Assembly (NCBI GenBank): GCA_028282705.1
Contig: JANQHI010000045.1
Coordinates: 27,910 to 91,909 of the forward strand
DNA length: 64,000 bases
Direction: 5' to 3'
From: Prolixibacteraceae bacterium
GTDB lineage: Bacteria > Bacteroidota > Bacteroidia > Bacteroidales > Prolixibacteraceae
Positions 41,845-50,051 of the stretch are shown here, piece by piece. How positions within the stretch are numbered: position 1 is the stretch's first letter; every line of letters begins with the position of its first letter. Below the pieces are notes generated by a model that saw nothing but the letters and a program-made list of their open reading frames with translations, did no database searches and was not told the DNA's origin. Both the position numbers and the translations under genes were made by a program.

Positions 41845-42476
41845 GTTTGACTGATATGGATCAAGCCAGAAGGGAAATACTTAAAAAGCTTCAAGATCAT
41901 CCATATGGAAAAAGTGAAGCTGAAAAACCAGATTTCTCCTCTTCTTTGTATCCACCATTAGGAAACGACCTTTCTTTACAATTCAAAACCAAGTTAGAAT
42001 CACTTGGAGGGGAAGTGCATTTATGTGAAAATGAGCAGTATCTTTATGGCCAGCTAAAACAATTGGTAACCAAAAATTGGGTTAATGTCTATTGTAAAGA
42101 ACCTGCCCTCATTGAAACATTAAAAAACTACCAAGTCCCTGTTAAGGAATGTGAAATTATCCCTAATGATATTGAAGCAGGCATTACTGGATGTGAGGCA
42201 TTGGTTGCACATTTAGGGTCAGTGATGGTAACATCAGCACAAGAATCGGGCAGGCAATTGTTTGTATACCCCCCAGTACACATTGTAATTGCCAGTGAGA
42301 AACAACTGGTAGGCTACCTGCATGAAGCCTACAACCATATTACTGAAAAATATGGAAGTAGCCTGCCATCATTGATAACCAATATAACCGGCCCAAGCAG
42401 GACTGCAGACATTGAAAAAACCCTGATAATGGGAATGCATGGACCAAAAGAGTTGCATGTATTTATTTCTAAATAA
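41841..42476 (+). CDS. LUD-domain protein (LutC/YkgG-like)
   Basis: A 211-aa protein of the LUD family, which includes LutC of lactate oxidation. Segments AHLGSVMVTSAQESGRQLFV and PSRTADIEKTLIMGMHGP carry the family G-S-x-x and P-S-R-T-A-D-I-E marks. LutA and LutB are not nearby; the gene is instead coupled to ftsH (ATGA overlap) and precedes DUF2007 and lipid genes. That setting is common in Bacteroidota and suggests a role other than lactate use (inference). Confidence 0.85.
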   Translation: MSLTDMDQARREILKKLQDHPYGKSEAEKPDFSSSLYPPLGNDLSLQFKTKLESLGGEVHLCENEQYLYGQLKQLVTKNWVNVYCKEPALIETLKNYQVPVKECEIIPNDIEAGITGCEALVAHLGSVMVTSAQESGRQLFVYPPVHIVIASEKQLVGYLHEAYNHITEKYGSSLPSLITNITGPSRTADIEKTLIMGMHGPKELHVFISK

Positions 42477-42499
42477 AATATATTCTTAATTTTGTTTGT

Positions 42500-42703
42500 A
42501 TGGAAAAAGGTTGGAAAGAAGTATACATGACCAATGAACAGCACAAGGTAGCTATTGCTGAAGCATTGTTGAAAGAAAATGGTATCAAATCAGTGGTTAT
42601 CAACCAAAAAGATTCTGCTTACCAATTTGGTGAAATAAAGGTTTATGTAAAAGAGCATGATGAAGAAAAAGCACTTGAATTACTTAAAAACCTAAAAAAT
42701 TGA
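42500..42703 (+). CDS. DUF2007-family small protein
   Basis: A 67-aa protein beginning MEKGWKEVYMTNEQHKVAIA with the later VNQKDSAYQFGEIKVYVKEH, the pattern of DUF2007 (putative signal-transducing protein, ACT-like small fold). The biochemical role is unknown. It overlaps cdsA by 4 bases at TTGA, so the two are translationally coupled. Confidence 0.8.
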   Translation: MEKGWKEVYMTNEQHKVAIAEALLKENGIKSVVINQKDSAYQFGEIKVYVKEHDEEKALELLKNLKN

Positions 42704-43524
42704 CAGACCTTTTAAAACGCACCCTAACAGGAGTTGTATTTGTATTAGTTCTCATTGTAGGTACTATTTTTAATCCATATGCTTTTGGGGCGGTATTTGC
42801 CATCCTTTTGGCCCTTTCCTTAAATGAATTTTATAACCTTGTAAAATCTGAAATATACACCCCACAAAAAGTAAGTGGAATGATAATTGGCACACTTGTT
42901 TTTGCCCTGTTTTTTCTTCATTCCATAGGAATTATCAGGGGTCATACAGTATTTTTCAGTTTTCCACTAATAGCTTCTATTTTTATTGTTGAATTATACA
43001 GGAAAAAAGAAAACCCTTTTATCAATATTTCCATCACCATTTTAGGTATTATATATATAGCTATACCTTTTAGCTTGCTGAATTTTATTGTGTTCCCTGG
43101 TATGCCTGTTGATAATTTATTTTACCCCTGGATATTGTTAGGTATATTTTTGATCATATGGGCTTATGATTCGTTTGCTTACTTATTTGGTTGCTGGCTC
43201 GGCAAGCACAGGCTTTTTGAAAGTATATCCCCAAAAAAATCATGGGAAGGAGTTACTGGGGGAGGTGTTTTTGCAGTGGTTATGGGTATCCTGAATTCAG
43301 TTTTCTTCCAATCACTTGAGATGGTAAGCTGGATGGTCATTTCCCTTATTGTAATAGTGGCTGGTACTTTTGGTGATTTAGCTGAATCTCTTTTGAAAAG
43401 AAGCCTTGATATTAAAGACTCTGGAAATATTTTACCAGGGCATGGTGGTTTTATTGACAGGTTTGATAGCCTATTGTTGGCTATTCCTTTTATCTTTGCC
43501 TGGCTTAAAATTTTTAACCACTAA
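42700..43524 (+). CDS. cdsA: Phosphatidate cytidylyltransferase
   Basis: Makes CDP-diacylglycerol from phosphatidate and CTP for phospholipid synthesis. 274 aa with about eight membrane helices. The signature near the end is GDLAESLLKRSLDIKDSG followed by LPGHGG and DRFDS; SWEGVTGGG is also present. The start is a TTG overlapping the stop of the DUF2007 gene (TTGA), because no ATG occurs before the first helix. Its product feeds the pssA reaction encoded two genes downstream. Confidence 0.95.
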   Translation: MTDLLKRTLTGVVFVLVLIVGTIFNPYAFGAVFAILLALSLNEFYNLVKSEIYTPQKVSGMIIGTLVFALFFLHSIGIIRGHTVFFSFPLIASIFIVELYRKKENPFINISITILGIIYIAIPFSLLNFIVFPGMPVDNLFYPWILLGIFLIIWAYDSFAYLFGCWLGKHRLFESISPKKSWEGVTGGGVFAVVMGILNSVFFQSLEMVSWMVISLIVIVAGTFGDLAESLLKRSLDIKDSGNILPGHGGFIDRFDSLLLAIPFIFAWLKIFNH

Positions 43525-43533
43525 TTTTAACAG

Positions 43534-44190
43534 ATGAAGATCCATAAGGAAGGAAAAAAAGTTATTCCTGTTGCCTTATTATTATTGGCACTATTAGTAC
43601 TGGCTATTTATTGGTTTTTAGGAAATTATCTGATCAGCTACTTTTTGTATGCAGGAGTTGCTTTTTTATGTGGCCTGGTAGTTTGGTTTTTCAGGGATCC
43701 AAATTATAAAGTGTTATGCAATGATAAAAATGTATTATCTGTTTGTGATGGTAAAGTGGTTGCTATTGAACCCACCATTGAAAGGGAATACTTTAAAGAA
43801 GAACGTGTACAGGTCTCTATTTTTATGTCTCCTTTAAATGTACATATTAACCATGTCCCAGTGCCAGGTAAGATCATCTACCAGAAACATAAGAATGGAA
43901 GGTTTTTACCTGCTTTCATAGCCAAGTCTTCAGAAGAAAATGAAAGGTGTACCAGTGTTATAAGAATGAAAGATGGAACAAAAATTTTAATGCGACAAAT
44001 TGCAGGGGTAGTAGCCAGAAGGGTAGTTGCCTACAAGAAAGAAAATGAAGAAGTTACACAGGATCAACACCTTGGATTTATTCGTTTTGGTTCGCGTGTT
44101 GATTTATTCCTTCCCAAAAATTGTAACATTCAGGTCAAAATTGGCGAAAAAACAAATGGGGGAAAGACAATTATAGCCACACTCAATTAA
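43534..44190 (+). CDS. psd: Phosphatidylserine decarboxylase
   Basis: Makes phosphatidylethanolamine from phosphatidylserine. 218 aa, the short Psd-A-like form. A pair of N-terminal membrane segments (VALLLLALLVLAIYWFLG) comes first; the core has MSPLNVHINHVPVPG. The self-cleavage site that forms the pyruvoyl group is GFIRFGSRVDLFLP, with Gly-Ser in FGSR. It lies 9 bases after cdsA and 2 before pssA, so consecutive steps of one pathway are in one operon. Confidence 0.95.
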   Translation: MKIHKEGKKVIPVALLLLALLVLAIYWFLGNYLISYFLYAGVAFLCGLVVWFFRDPNYKVLCNDKNVLSVCDGKVVAIEPTIEREYFKEERVQVSIFMSPLNVHINHVPVPGKIIYQKHKNGRFLPAFIAKSSEENERCTSVIRMKDGTKILMRQIAGVVARRVVAYKKENEEVTQDQHLGFIRFGSRVDLFLPKNCNIQVKIGEKTNGGKTIIATLN

Positions 44191-44192
44191 CT

Positions 44193-44951
44193 ATGGCCGA
44201 AACAAAAAATATATTCTGGTGGTTGCCCAATACCATTACATCAATCAGTATTGTTTGTGGTATTTCAGCGACCTTTTTTGCCATTGATGGGCATCTTGGG
44301 TTGGCAGGTATATTTATCATTTTAGCTGCTATACTTGACTTCCTTGATGGTTTTGCAGCACGTTTATTAAAAGCTTATTCTGAAATTGGCAAGCAACTAG
44401 ATTCATTAGCTGATATGGTCTCATTTGGGGTAGCACCAGCAGCCATCCTGTTCACCTTGCTAGAAGTTTCATTATTTGGTGAAAATAACCTCCTCCACGA
44501 AATTGAAGGAAAATGGCATGAATGGGCTGTTTTATGTACAGCTTTTTTAATTCCTATTTTTGCTGCTTTGCGCCTTGCCAAGTTCAATATTGACACTGAA
44601 CAATCAGCCAATTTCAAAGGGTTGCCCACACCTGCTAATGCCATTTTGTGGGCATCATTTGGGTTAATGCTTCTTTCACCTGACCATGCAGAACTAACTC
44701 AACTGATCTTTACTACCAAAAACCTTGTTTTTATTGCTGTGATAACATCTTTATTGATGGTTTCAGGGATTCCTATGTTCTCATTAAAATTTAAAAACTT
44801 AAGATGGAAAAATAACTGGTATCGCTACTTGTACCTTTCTATTTGTATCACATTGTTAATATGGTTAAAAGTATTTGCACTCCAATTATTCATTGTAACT
44901 TATATCCTTCTTTCATTCCTTTTTTATTTGCTAAAAGTAGAGTTTGAATAA
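44193..44951 (+). CDS. pssA: CDP-diacylglycerol-serine O-phosphatidyltransferase
   Basis: A 252-aa membrane enzyme that transfers phosphatidate from CDP-diacylglycerol to serine. The CDP-alcohol phosphotransferase motif D-G-x2-A-R-x8-G-x3-D-x3-D is complete: DGFAARLLKAYSEIGKQLDS then LAD (about residues 52-74). An N-terminal LPNTITSISIVCGI is typical of bacterial type II PssA. It is last of the rsfS-pssA run. Confidence 0.95.
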   Translation: MAETKNIFWWLPNTITSISIVCGISATFFAIDGHLGLAGIFIILAAILDFLDGFAARLLKAYSEIGKQLDSLADMVSFGVAPAAILFTLLEVSLFGENNLLHEIEGKWHEWAVLCTAFLIPIFAALRLAKFNIDTEQSANFKGLPTPANAILWASFGLMLLSPDHAELTQLIFTTKNLVFIAVITSLLMVSGIPMFSLKFKNLRWKNNWYRYLYLSICITLLIWLKVFALQLFIVTYILLSFLFYLLKVEFE

Positions 44952-45128
44952 AGGACATAAAAAACCCCTGAAAAACAAGCTTCTAAAATTTTCAATCCCT
45001 AAGGATAGTAAATGTAATACGCCACGACAAAATATCAGCTCATTATTTCAGAGGTTTAAAAAAACACGCATAAGCAAACTTTAATTTGCTCATCTAGTTG
45101 TAACAATAAATATTAAAAGATGTTTAGG

Positions 45129-45185
45129 AAAGGTAAAAAAAACACCTATTTGATTTATCAATAGCTTGTCCTTTACCTTTTTCTT
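45129..45185 (-). terminator. Possible terminator of the NtrC-like gene
   Basis: A 9-bp inverted repeat, AAAGGTAAA (45129-45137) and TTTACCTTT (45173-45181), lies just beyond the minus-strand stop at 45200. The loop is long (35 bases), so the call is weak. The rest of the 44952-45199 gap shows AGCAAA-CTTTAA-TTTGCT and no gene. Confidence 0.3.
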
Positions 45186-45199
45186 TGATTCAAGCACCC

Positions 45200-46363
45200 T
45201 TAACGAATTGGAGCAGCAAAACTAACCACATCTTTTTCATCAATTTTGCTATCACACAAGATAATCAGGCGTTCAATTACATTCCTGAACTCCCTGATAT
45301 TCCCTGTCCAGTTTATTTTTTGTAATTCAACAATAGCTGTTTCTGTAATTGATTTCACTGGCATCCTATATTCATCACAAATTTGTTTGATGAAGTGTTC
45401 TGCCAATAATGGGATATCTTCAATCCTGTCATTTAATGTTGGTACCTGTATTAATATTACACTCAGCCTATGGTACAAATCTTCCCTAAAATGACTTTCT
45501 TGGATTTCGTCAGAAAGGTTCTTATTGGTAGCAGCCACTACCCTTACATCTACTTTAATTTGCTTATCTCCTCCAACCCTAGTAATAATATTTTCCTGCA
45601 AAGCCCTTAGTACTTTTGCTTGTGCAGAAAGGCTCATATCTCCTATTTCATCCAGGAAAAGTGTGCCTCCATTGGCTTGCTCAAATTTTCCTTTTCTTTG
45701 CTTTACTGCTGAAGTAAATGCCCCTTTCTCATGCCCAAAAAGCTCACTCTCAATTAATTCAGATGGAATGGCTGCACAGTTTACCTCCACAAATGGGCCT
45801 GTTGACCTACTGCTTTGGTCATGTATCCTACGCGCTACCAGTTCTTTACCTGTCCCATTGGCTCCGGTTATTAATACCCTTGCATCAGTAGGGGCTACCT
45901 TATCTGCCATGCCTGTAACTGTTTTGATAGCTGGGGACTCACCAATTATCTGAAACTTCTTATTGACCTTTTTCTTTAGGATTTTTGTTTCAGTAACCAA
46001 TTGTGATTTATCCATTGCATTTCTGATGGTAATCAGCAACCTGTTTAAATCCAATGGTTTTTCAATAAAATCATATGCCCCTTTTTTAATGGATTCAACA
46101 GCTGTGTCAATATTGCCATGCCCTGAGATCATTACAACAGGAGTATCAGGAGCCAGGATGTTGATTCTTTCAAGTGTTTCAATACCATCCAGCCCAGGCA
46201 TTTTAATATCACAGAGGATAATATCAAATTCACTACTCCTCACTTTATCAATCCCTGCATTGCCATCTTCAGCCAATTCTACTTCATATTTTTCATATTC
46301 CAGAATATCCCTTAATGTATTCCTTATGCTTCTTTCATCATCAATTACCAATATTTTTGACAT
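45200..46363 (-). CDS. NtrC-type response regulator with sigma-54 AAA+ domain but no HTH
   Basis: A 387-aa protein. Receiver domain residues 1-120 have the acceptor Asp in IILCDIKMPG and Lys in EKPLDLN. The sigma-54 interaction AAA+ domain (about 140-375) has Walker A GANGTGKELVARRIHDQS, the GAFTSA loop intact (HEKGAFTSAVKQRKG), and Walker B GTLFLDEIGDMS. The protein ends about ten residues after the AAA+ lid (ERLIILCDSKIDEKD), where NtrC-like proteins would continue into a Fis-type DNA-binding domain. It may activate without specific DNA contact, as proposed for HTH-less family members. No histidine kinase is adjacent. Confidence 0.92.
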   Translation of the reverse strand: MSKILVIDDERSIRNTLRDILEYEKYEVELAEDGNAGIDKVRSSEFDIILCDIKMPGLDGIETLERINILAPDTPVVMISGHGNIDTAVESIKKGAYDFIEKPLDLNRLLITIRNAMDKSQLVTETKILKKKVNKKFQIIGESPAIKTVTGMADKVAPTDARVLITGANGTGKELVARRIHDQSSRSTGPFVEVNCAAIPSELIESELFGHEKGAFTSAVKQRKGKFEQANGGTLFLDEIGDMSLSAQAKVLRALQENIITRVGGDKQIKVDVRVVAATNKNLSDEIQESHFREDLYHRLSVILIQVPTLNDRIEDIPLLAEHFIKQICDEYRMPVKSITETAIVELQKINWTGNIREFRNVIERLIILCDSKIDEKDVVSFAAPIR

Positions 46364-46478
46364 AGTTTCCTCTTATTTCAGATTAAAAAATTAAAGGTAG
46401 TGGAATTGGTATAAAAATTATGCCAAAAGGGGAATAATATCTAATAAACTAACGGCTTTATGCAATTACAAAAATTAA

Positions 46479-46701
46479 TCTTGCCACCAAGGCTCTAAAA
46501 CACAAAGGATTCACTAAGCTTGGTGATTGACTTTCCAGTTAATATAGTAAAATTAAGAGCTAAAGCCTTGGATAGTCTGCCAATGTCTATACCTAAGCTA
46601 AAGCATGGCGTTAAAGAAAGTGAAAGAAACAGGGCTTTAGCCTTTAATATTGTTATAAGCTTTCTAAATCGTCGCCATAGGAGAGTTAGAGGAGCATACT
46701 T
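46479..46701. repeat. Intergenic repeat cluster (CACAAAG family plus GGCTAAAGCC-type repeat)
   Basis: The gap 46364-46701 carries no supported gene. At about 46483-46530 is a CACAAAG-type segment (CCACCAAGGCTCTAAAACAC then AAAGGATTCACTAAGC), matching the flanks of the GxxExxY unit. The stretch after it has inverted copies of GCTAAAGCC (about 46557) and GGCTTTAGCC (about 46634) and four CG dinucleotides within about 80 bases, much denser than elsewhere. It ends at the stop codon of the rhodanese gene. A frame of 61 codons inside it has no family features. Confidence 0.5.
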
Positions 46702-47322
46702 CTAACAACCTCCTTGTACCTTCTTTTTCTTCTTCCTTTTGGTGATGACAGGCTTTTTAACTGGAGCAGATGCACCAGGTTGTGTAGAAACATCAGCCCC
46801 ACCTAAAGCCATGCCTGCTCCTTTCCTGAAATTATACTTAGCTATCTCTTCATTGGGGCTTAATTCAGAAGGCTCCTTTGGGTTCATAATGGTTTTAACC
46901 CAAAAGTTTAATCCACCCTGAAGGACGTAATTATTTTCATAGCCCAGTTGGCGTGTAATCATCCATGCCTGGTTGGCATTGTTTGAGCTGTTTGAGTAAA
47001 ATACATTCAGCTTTACATCCTGATGGATATAATCTTCCCATTCAGGGTTTAGGATATCAACCAATGGGATATTTATAGTATTGGGTAGACTGAATTTTTC
47101 AAACTCAGCAGCACTTCTTACATCAATTAGTTGCAAAGAAGGGTCTTTGCTGATCACCATAGCAGCCACTTCATCAGGAGAAATAAACTGTGTGCCACTT
47201 TTTACCTCTTCCAGTAATTCATCTGCTGTCAGTTTATAAGGTTTAGTTGTGTTTTCAGGAACAGCTGCAATAATCAACCCCAGGGGGATGAGTACATATG
47301 CCAATATTAACCTTGGTTTCAT
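46702..47322 (-). CDS. Membrane-anchored or secreted rhodanese-domain protein lacking catalytic Cys
   Basis: A 206-aa protein with an N-terminal hydrophobic segment (LILAYVLIPLGLIIAAV) that is a signal or anchor. The rhodanese domain spans about 45-150 with LIDVRSAAEFEKFSLPNT. The active-site loop, normally C-R-x-G-x-R, reads YSNSSNNAN (109-117): Ser110 occupies the Cys position and no other Cys is nearby. It cannot use a standard cysteine persulfide. The tail is basic and ends QGGC. It is last of the psr-YeeE operon, 30 bases after a YeeE gene. Confidence 0.85.
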   Translation of the reverse strand: MKPRLILAYVLIPLGLIIAAVPENTTKPYKLTADELLEEVKSGTQFISPDEVAAMVISKDPSLQLIDVRSAAEFEKFSLPNTINIPLVDILNPEWEDYIHQDVKLNVFYSNSSNNANQAWMITRQLGYENNYVLQGGLNFWVKTIMNPKEPSELSPNEEIAKYNFRKGAGMALGGADVSTQPGASAPVKKPVITKRKKKKKVQGGC

Positions 47323-47352
47323 TTCATTAGATTTTAGTTGTTGGATTCAAGA

Positions 47353-47958
47353 TTATTTTTGGTTGATTTTATAATCTTCATGAGCAAAACGTTTTTCAGC
47401 CCATTCACCTACCCAGAACATGGCAAGTGCAGCCAATATGATCAGGAAGATCAACATGCCTCTTGAAAGATTAAACACTTCATTTAATAGAGGAGAACCC
47501 AGGTATTTTGCTTTGTAAAACCCTTCCAGCAATGGGTATCCTTCAGTAAATAAAAAGACTCCTATAAATATCCCCCCAATAAATGCAAGGGCATCCAGTT
47601 TTCCAATAGAGGCAGCACACACAGAAGTACCAGGACAATATCCCCCAAGGATAAAACCTGCCCCCATAACTACACCACCTCCAATGGATGACCACAAATA
47701 GGTTGGGTTTATATATATATAGCTGAGGTCAATCCAGCCAAAAAGGCTCATAAACAACAGCCCAATTGCCCCAACAATGGCAGCAGTAAAAAATACTTTT
47801 AATACAGTGGTATCATACCCATAAAACATACCTGCCAGCCTCCTGCTTGATGAAAAACCATTGGACTCAAGGACAAAGCCAAACCCAATGCCTATTAAAA
47901 AAGCCAGGAACAGGTTGGTATTTTCTGATATTATCTCATTTACAATTAAAGGTCCCAT
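47353..47958 (-). CDS. YeeE/YedE-family membrane protein (half-size, DUF6691-like)
   Basis: A 201-aa membrane protein with about five helices. The family signature GAGFILGGYCPGTSVCAAS (about 98-116) carries two Cys. YeeE/YedE (TsuA) proteins carry thiosulfate or other sulfur species through conserved Cys residues. The full-length form is about double this size, so this and the next gene together probably form one transporter. It is 54 bases after the other half and 30 before the rhodanese gene. Confidence 0.88.
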   Translation of the reverse strand: MGPLIVNEIISENTNLFLAFLIGIGFGFVLESNGFSSSRRLAGMFYGYDTTVLKVFFTAAIVGAIGLLFMSLFGWIDLSYIYINPTYLWSSIGGGVVMGAGFILGGYCPGTSVCAASIGKLDALAFIGGIFIGVFLFTEGYPLLEGFYKAKYLGSPLLNEVFNLSRGMLIFLIILAALAMFWVGEWAEKRFAHEDYKINQK

Positions 47959-48012
47959 ATATGAATGAATTGAATTAACTAAATAAATTGAATGATTGAA
48001 TTATACTATACA

Positions 48013-48534
48013 CTATATCCAAAGTTTGCGTGCAAAATAAGCCAGCATAAATGCAGTGCCAAATATGGCTGCCATTGATACAAACCCTCCTACTGAAAGT
48101 ACAGCCATACCAGTCAATGCAGAACCACTTGTACATCCCCTTCCAAGCTGTGAACCAAAACCAAATAAAATACCTCCTATTACTGCAAAAACTATCCTAG
48201 TTTTATTAGTGATCTTGGGTGATTTTTCAACCTTGAACTTTAACCTTCCTGCCAAAGCCCCAGATAAAAAGCCACCTACTACAACCCCCAGCATTTCAAA
48301 CACCAACCATGATTTAAGGGGTTGTGGGTGTGTTTCTTTATATTGTTTATAAAATGCAGCATTTTCAGCATGAGATGGAGCAATGGTTTCAACACCTGCT
48401 ACAACTGCACTTTTTACAGCACCACTTGATCCCAGTCCCCTACCTGAGACCCAAAATGCTATCACCAATACCAACCCCAGCAATACCCCTCCCAGGTAAG
48501 GGTTCATATAAGGTTTTTGATTCTTTTTTGACAT
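48013..48534 (-). CDS. YeeE/YedE-family membrane protein (half-size)
   Basis: A 173-aa protein with four to five helices. The family motif is GFGSQLGRGCTSGSALTGMA (about 128-147) with one Cys, comparable to the GYCPGTS motif of the partner. It has a periplasmic loop (AENAAFYKQYKETHPQP). Paired small YeeE-like genes are known in bacteria as sulfur-compound transporters. It lies between the NrfD gene (33 bases) and the second YeeE half. Direction and substrate are unproven. Confidence 0.88.
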   Translation of the reverse strand: MSKKNQKPYMNPYLGGVLLGLVLVIAFWVSGRGLGSSGAVKSAVVAGVETIAPSHAENAAFYKQYKETHPQPLKSWLVFEMLGVVVGGFLSGALAGRLKFKVEKSPKITNKTRIVFAVIGGILFGFGSQLGRGCTSGSALTGMAVLSVGGFVSMAAIFGTAFMLAYFARKLWI

Positions 48535-48567
48535 AATCCTATTTTATAATCTTTTATTCAATTTCAA

Positions 48568-49509
48568 CTAATATAACCACCTGCTCATCTGCCCTGCATA
48601 CGCAATTATAAAACGCAACATTAAGCTACCAAATAGCACTAATACCACTGGTAAAACCACAGGGATTTTGATTTTTCTTAATTCCAATACCTCAAGCAGG
48701 GCTGGCAATATCATTCCTATTATTACCACAAAAATCCAGAATGGAGCAGTGTATGGCCCTCCCAGGAACATATTAGCAGCATCAATTTGCACTTCAGTAC
48801 TGGCCAGGAAACCCATAAACATATGGACAATAATAAATAGCTCAATGGAGATGAGTAATATATCAATTTTTGCAAAATTGTTGCGCTCTTTATGAGTCCT
48901 TGAAAACAGGATAATTATGGCTGCCCCAGCAGATAAGCCTGATGTAAGGAACAATGGTCCCAGTATGGAAGTATTCCACAATGGGCGTGCATTAAAAGCT
49001 GAGAAAAGGATCCCAGTATATATCCCCAGGATAACAGACAGGATAACCATTATCCATGCCAGCACCAATTTATTTTGATGCAGGAAACGCTCAATTTCTT
49101 TTAAAATAGGAAGCTTCCAATCCCATTTTGGAAAGAACTCCCTGATGTGCATAGCAGCCCATGCAAAAGATAATGGGGTAATGGCCATAAGTGTCCATGC
49201 CCCCCATGACATGGGCGACTGGATTTTGATGGTTGTGTACAACTGCCAGAAATAGAGCTTATGTTTTAGGTCAAGGAACAGGGCAACCAGCCCAATAACC
49301 AACAGGAAAGGTACAATAATGGGAGCGCGTTTTACAGCCCCACAATATTTATTTTCTTTTCCCAAAATCACATAAAGCCCTGCAAAAAAGAGGATACCAG
49401 CAGCTAACCCTCCAAGGAAAAGGTACAATGGAATATGCCAGTGCCATATTTCCAGATAGGGGTCAATATGTGGATTCATCCTTCCCGATGTAATAATCTC
49501 TTCTCTCAT
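48568..49509 (-). CDS. NrfD/PsrC-type membrane subunit of the molybdoenzyme complex
   Basis: A 313-aa protein with eight membrane helices, the size of PsrC/PhsC-type anchors. A cytoplasmic or loop-facing segment starts INPHIDPYLEIWHWHIPLYL, and YLEIWHWHIPLYLFLGGLAA is a family feature. It anchors the Fe-S and catalytic subunits and exchanges electrons with the quinone pool. It is third in the psrA-psrB-psrC-like order, 8 bases after the Fe-S gene. It is distinct in length from the NrfD protein at 4538, which has about ten helices. Confidence 0.9.
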   Translation of the reverse strand: MREEIITSGRMNPHIDPYLEIWHWHIPLYLFLGGLAAGILFFAGLYVILGKENKYCGAVKRAPIIVPFLLVIGLVALFLDLKHKLYFWQLYTTIKIQSPMSWGAWTLMAITPLSFAWAAMHIREFFPKWDWKLPILKEIERFLHQNKLVLAWIMVILSVILGIYTGILFSAFNARPLWNTSILGPLFLTSGLSAGAAIIILFSRTHKERNNFAKIDILLISIELFIIVHMFMGFLASTEVQIDAANMFLGGPYTAPFWIFVVIIGMILPALLEVLELRKIKIPVVLPVVLVLFGSLMLRFIIAYAGQMSRWLY

Positions 49510-49517
49510 AGCTGTTT

Positions 49518-50051
49518 TTATATCAAATAATACACATGAGGTTTAGTCCCAGCTTCAGGGATCAGGGTTTTGAATTTCCTCTGTTTCAACACTTTTGAAA
49601 CTTCACTGTTAGGGTCATCCAGGTCACCAAAATACATGCATTTGGTTGGGCATACTGCCACACAAGCAGGTTGCTGACCTTTTTTAATCCTGTGCATACA
49701 AAATGTACATTTATCAACATACCCTTCAGGGTGTGAATACCTGGCATCATAGGGGCAACTAACTATACAAGCCCCACAACCAATACATTTATGTTTGGTA
49801 ACTGTAACAATACCCCCATCTTCATAATGGCTGGCACCAGTTGGGCAGCACCTAACACAAGGTGAGTTTTCACAATGGTTGCACCTTTCTGAACGGATTT
49901 CTATTTCCAACTGAGGGTAGGTACCATCTGTTACTTCCACAATCCAGTCCCTGCAATAACCAATGGGCACATCATTTTCAGTTTGGCAAGCCACTACACA
50001 ATCAGCACACCCCACACACTTTTTTGTATCAATTGCCATTGCATACCTCAT
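49518..50051 (-). CDS. Fe-S subunit (PsrB-like) of the molybdoenzyme complex
   Basis: A 177-aa protein with four complete 4Fe-4S motifs: CVGCADCVVAC (from Cys12), CNHCENSPCVRCC, CIGCGACIVSC and CTFCMHRIKKGQQPACVAVC. It has no signal peptide, as expected for a subunit exported with the Tat-bearing catalytic partner. Every expected Cys is present, in contrast to the homologue at 3597. It overlaps the catalytic subunit gene by 4 bases (ATGA), so the two are made together. Confidence 0.92.
   Translation of the reverse strand: MRYAMAIDTKKCVGCADCVVACQTENDVPIGYCRDWIVEVTDGTYPQLEIEIRSERCNHCENSPCVRCCPTGASHYEDGGIVTVTKHKCIGCGACIVSCPYDARYSHPEGYVDKCTFCMHRIKKGQQPACVAVCPTKCMYFGDLDDPNSEVSKVLKQRKFKTLIPEAGTKPHVYYLI

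Noticed and set aside
46520..46705. 61-codon frame in the intergenic repeat near 46.6 kb
   Set aside because: It lies in repeat-type sequence with inverted words and has no recognisable protein pattern; it is more likely part of the repeat.
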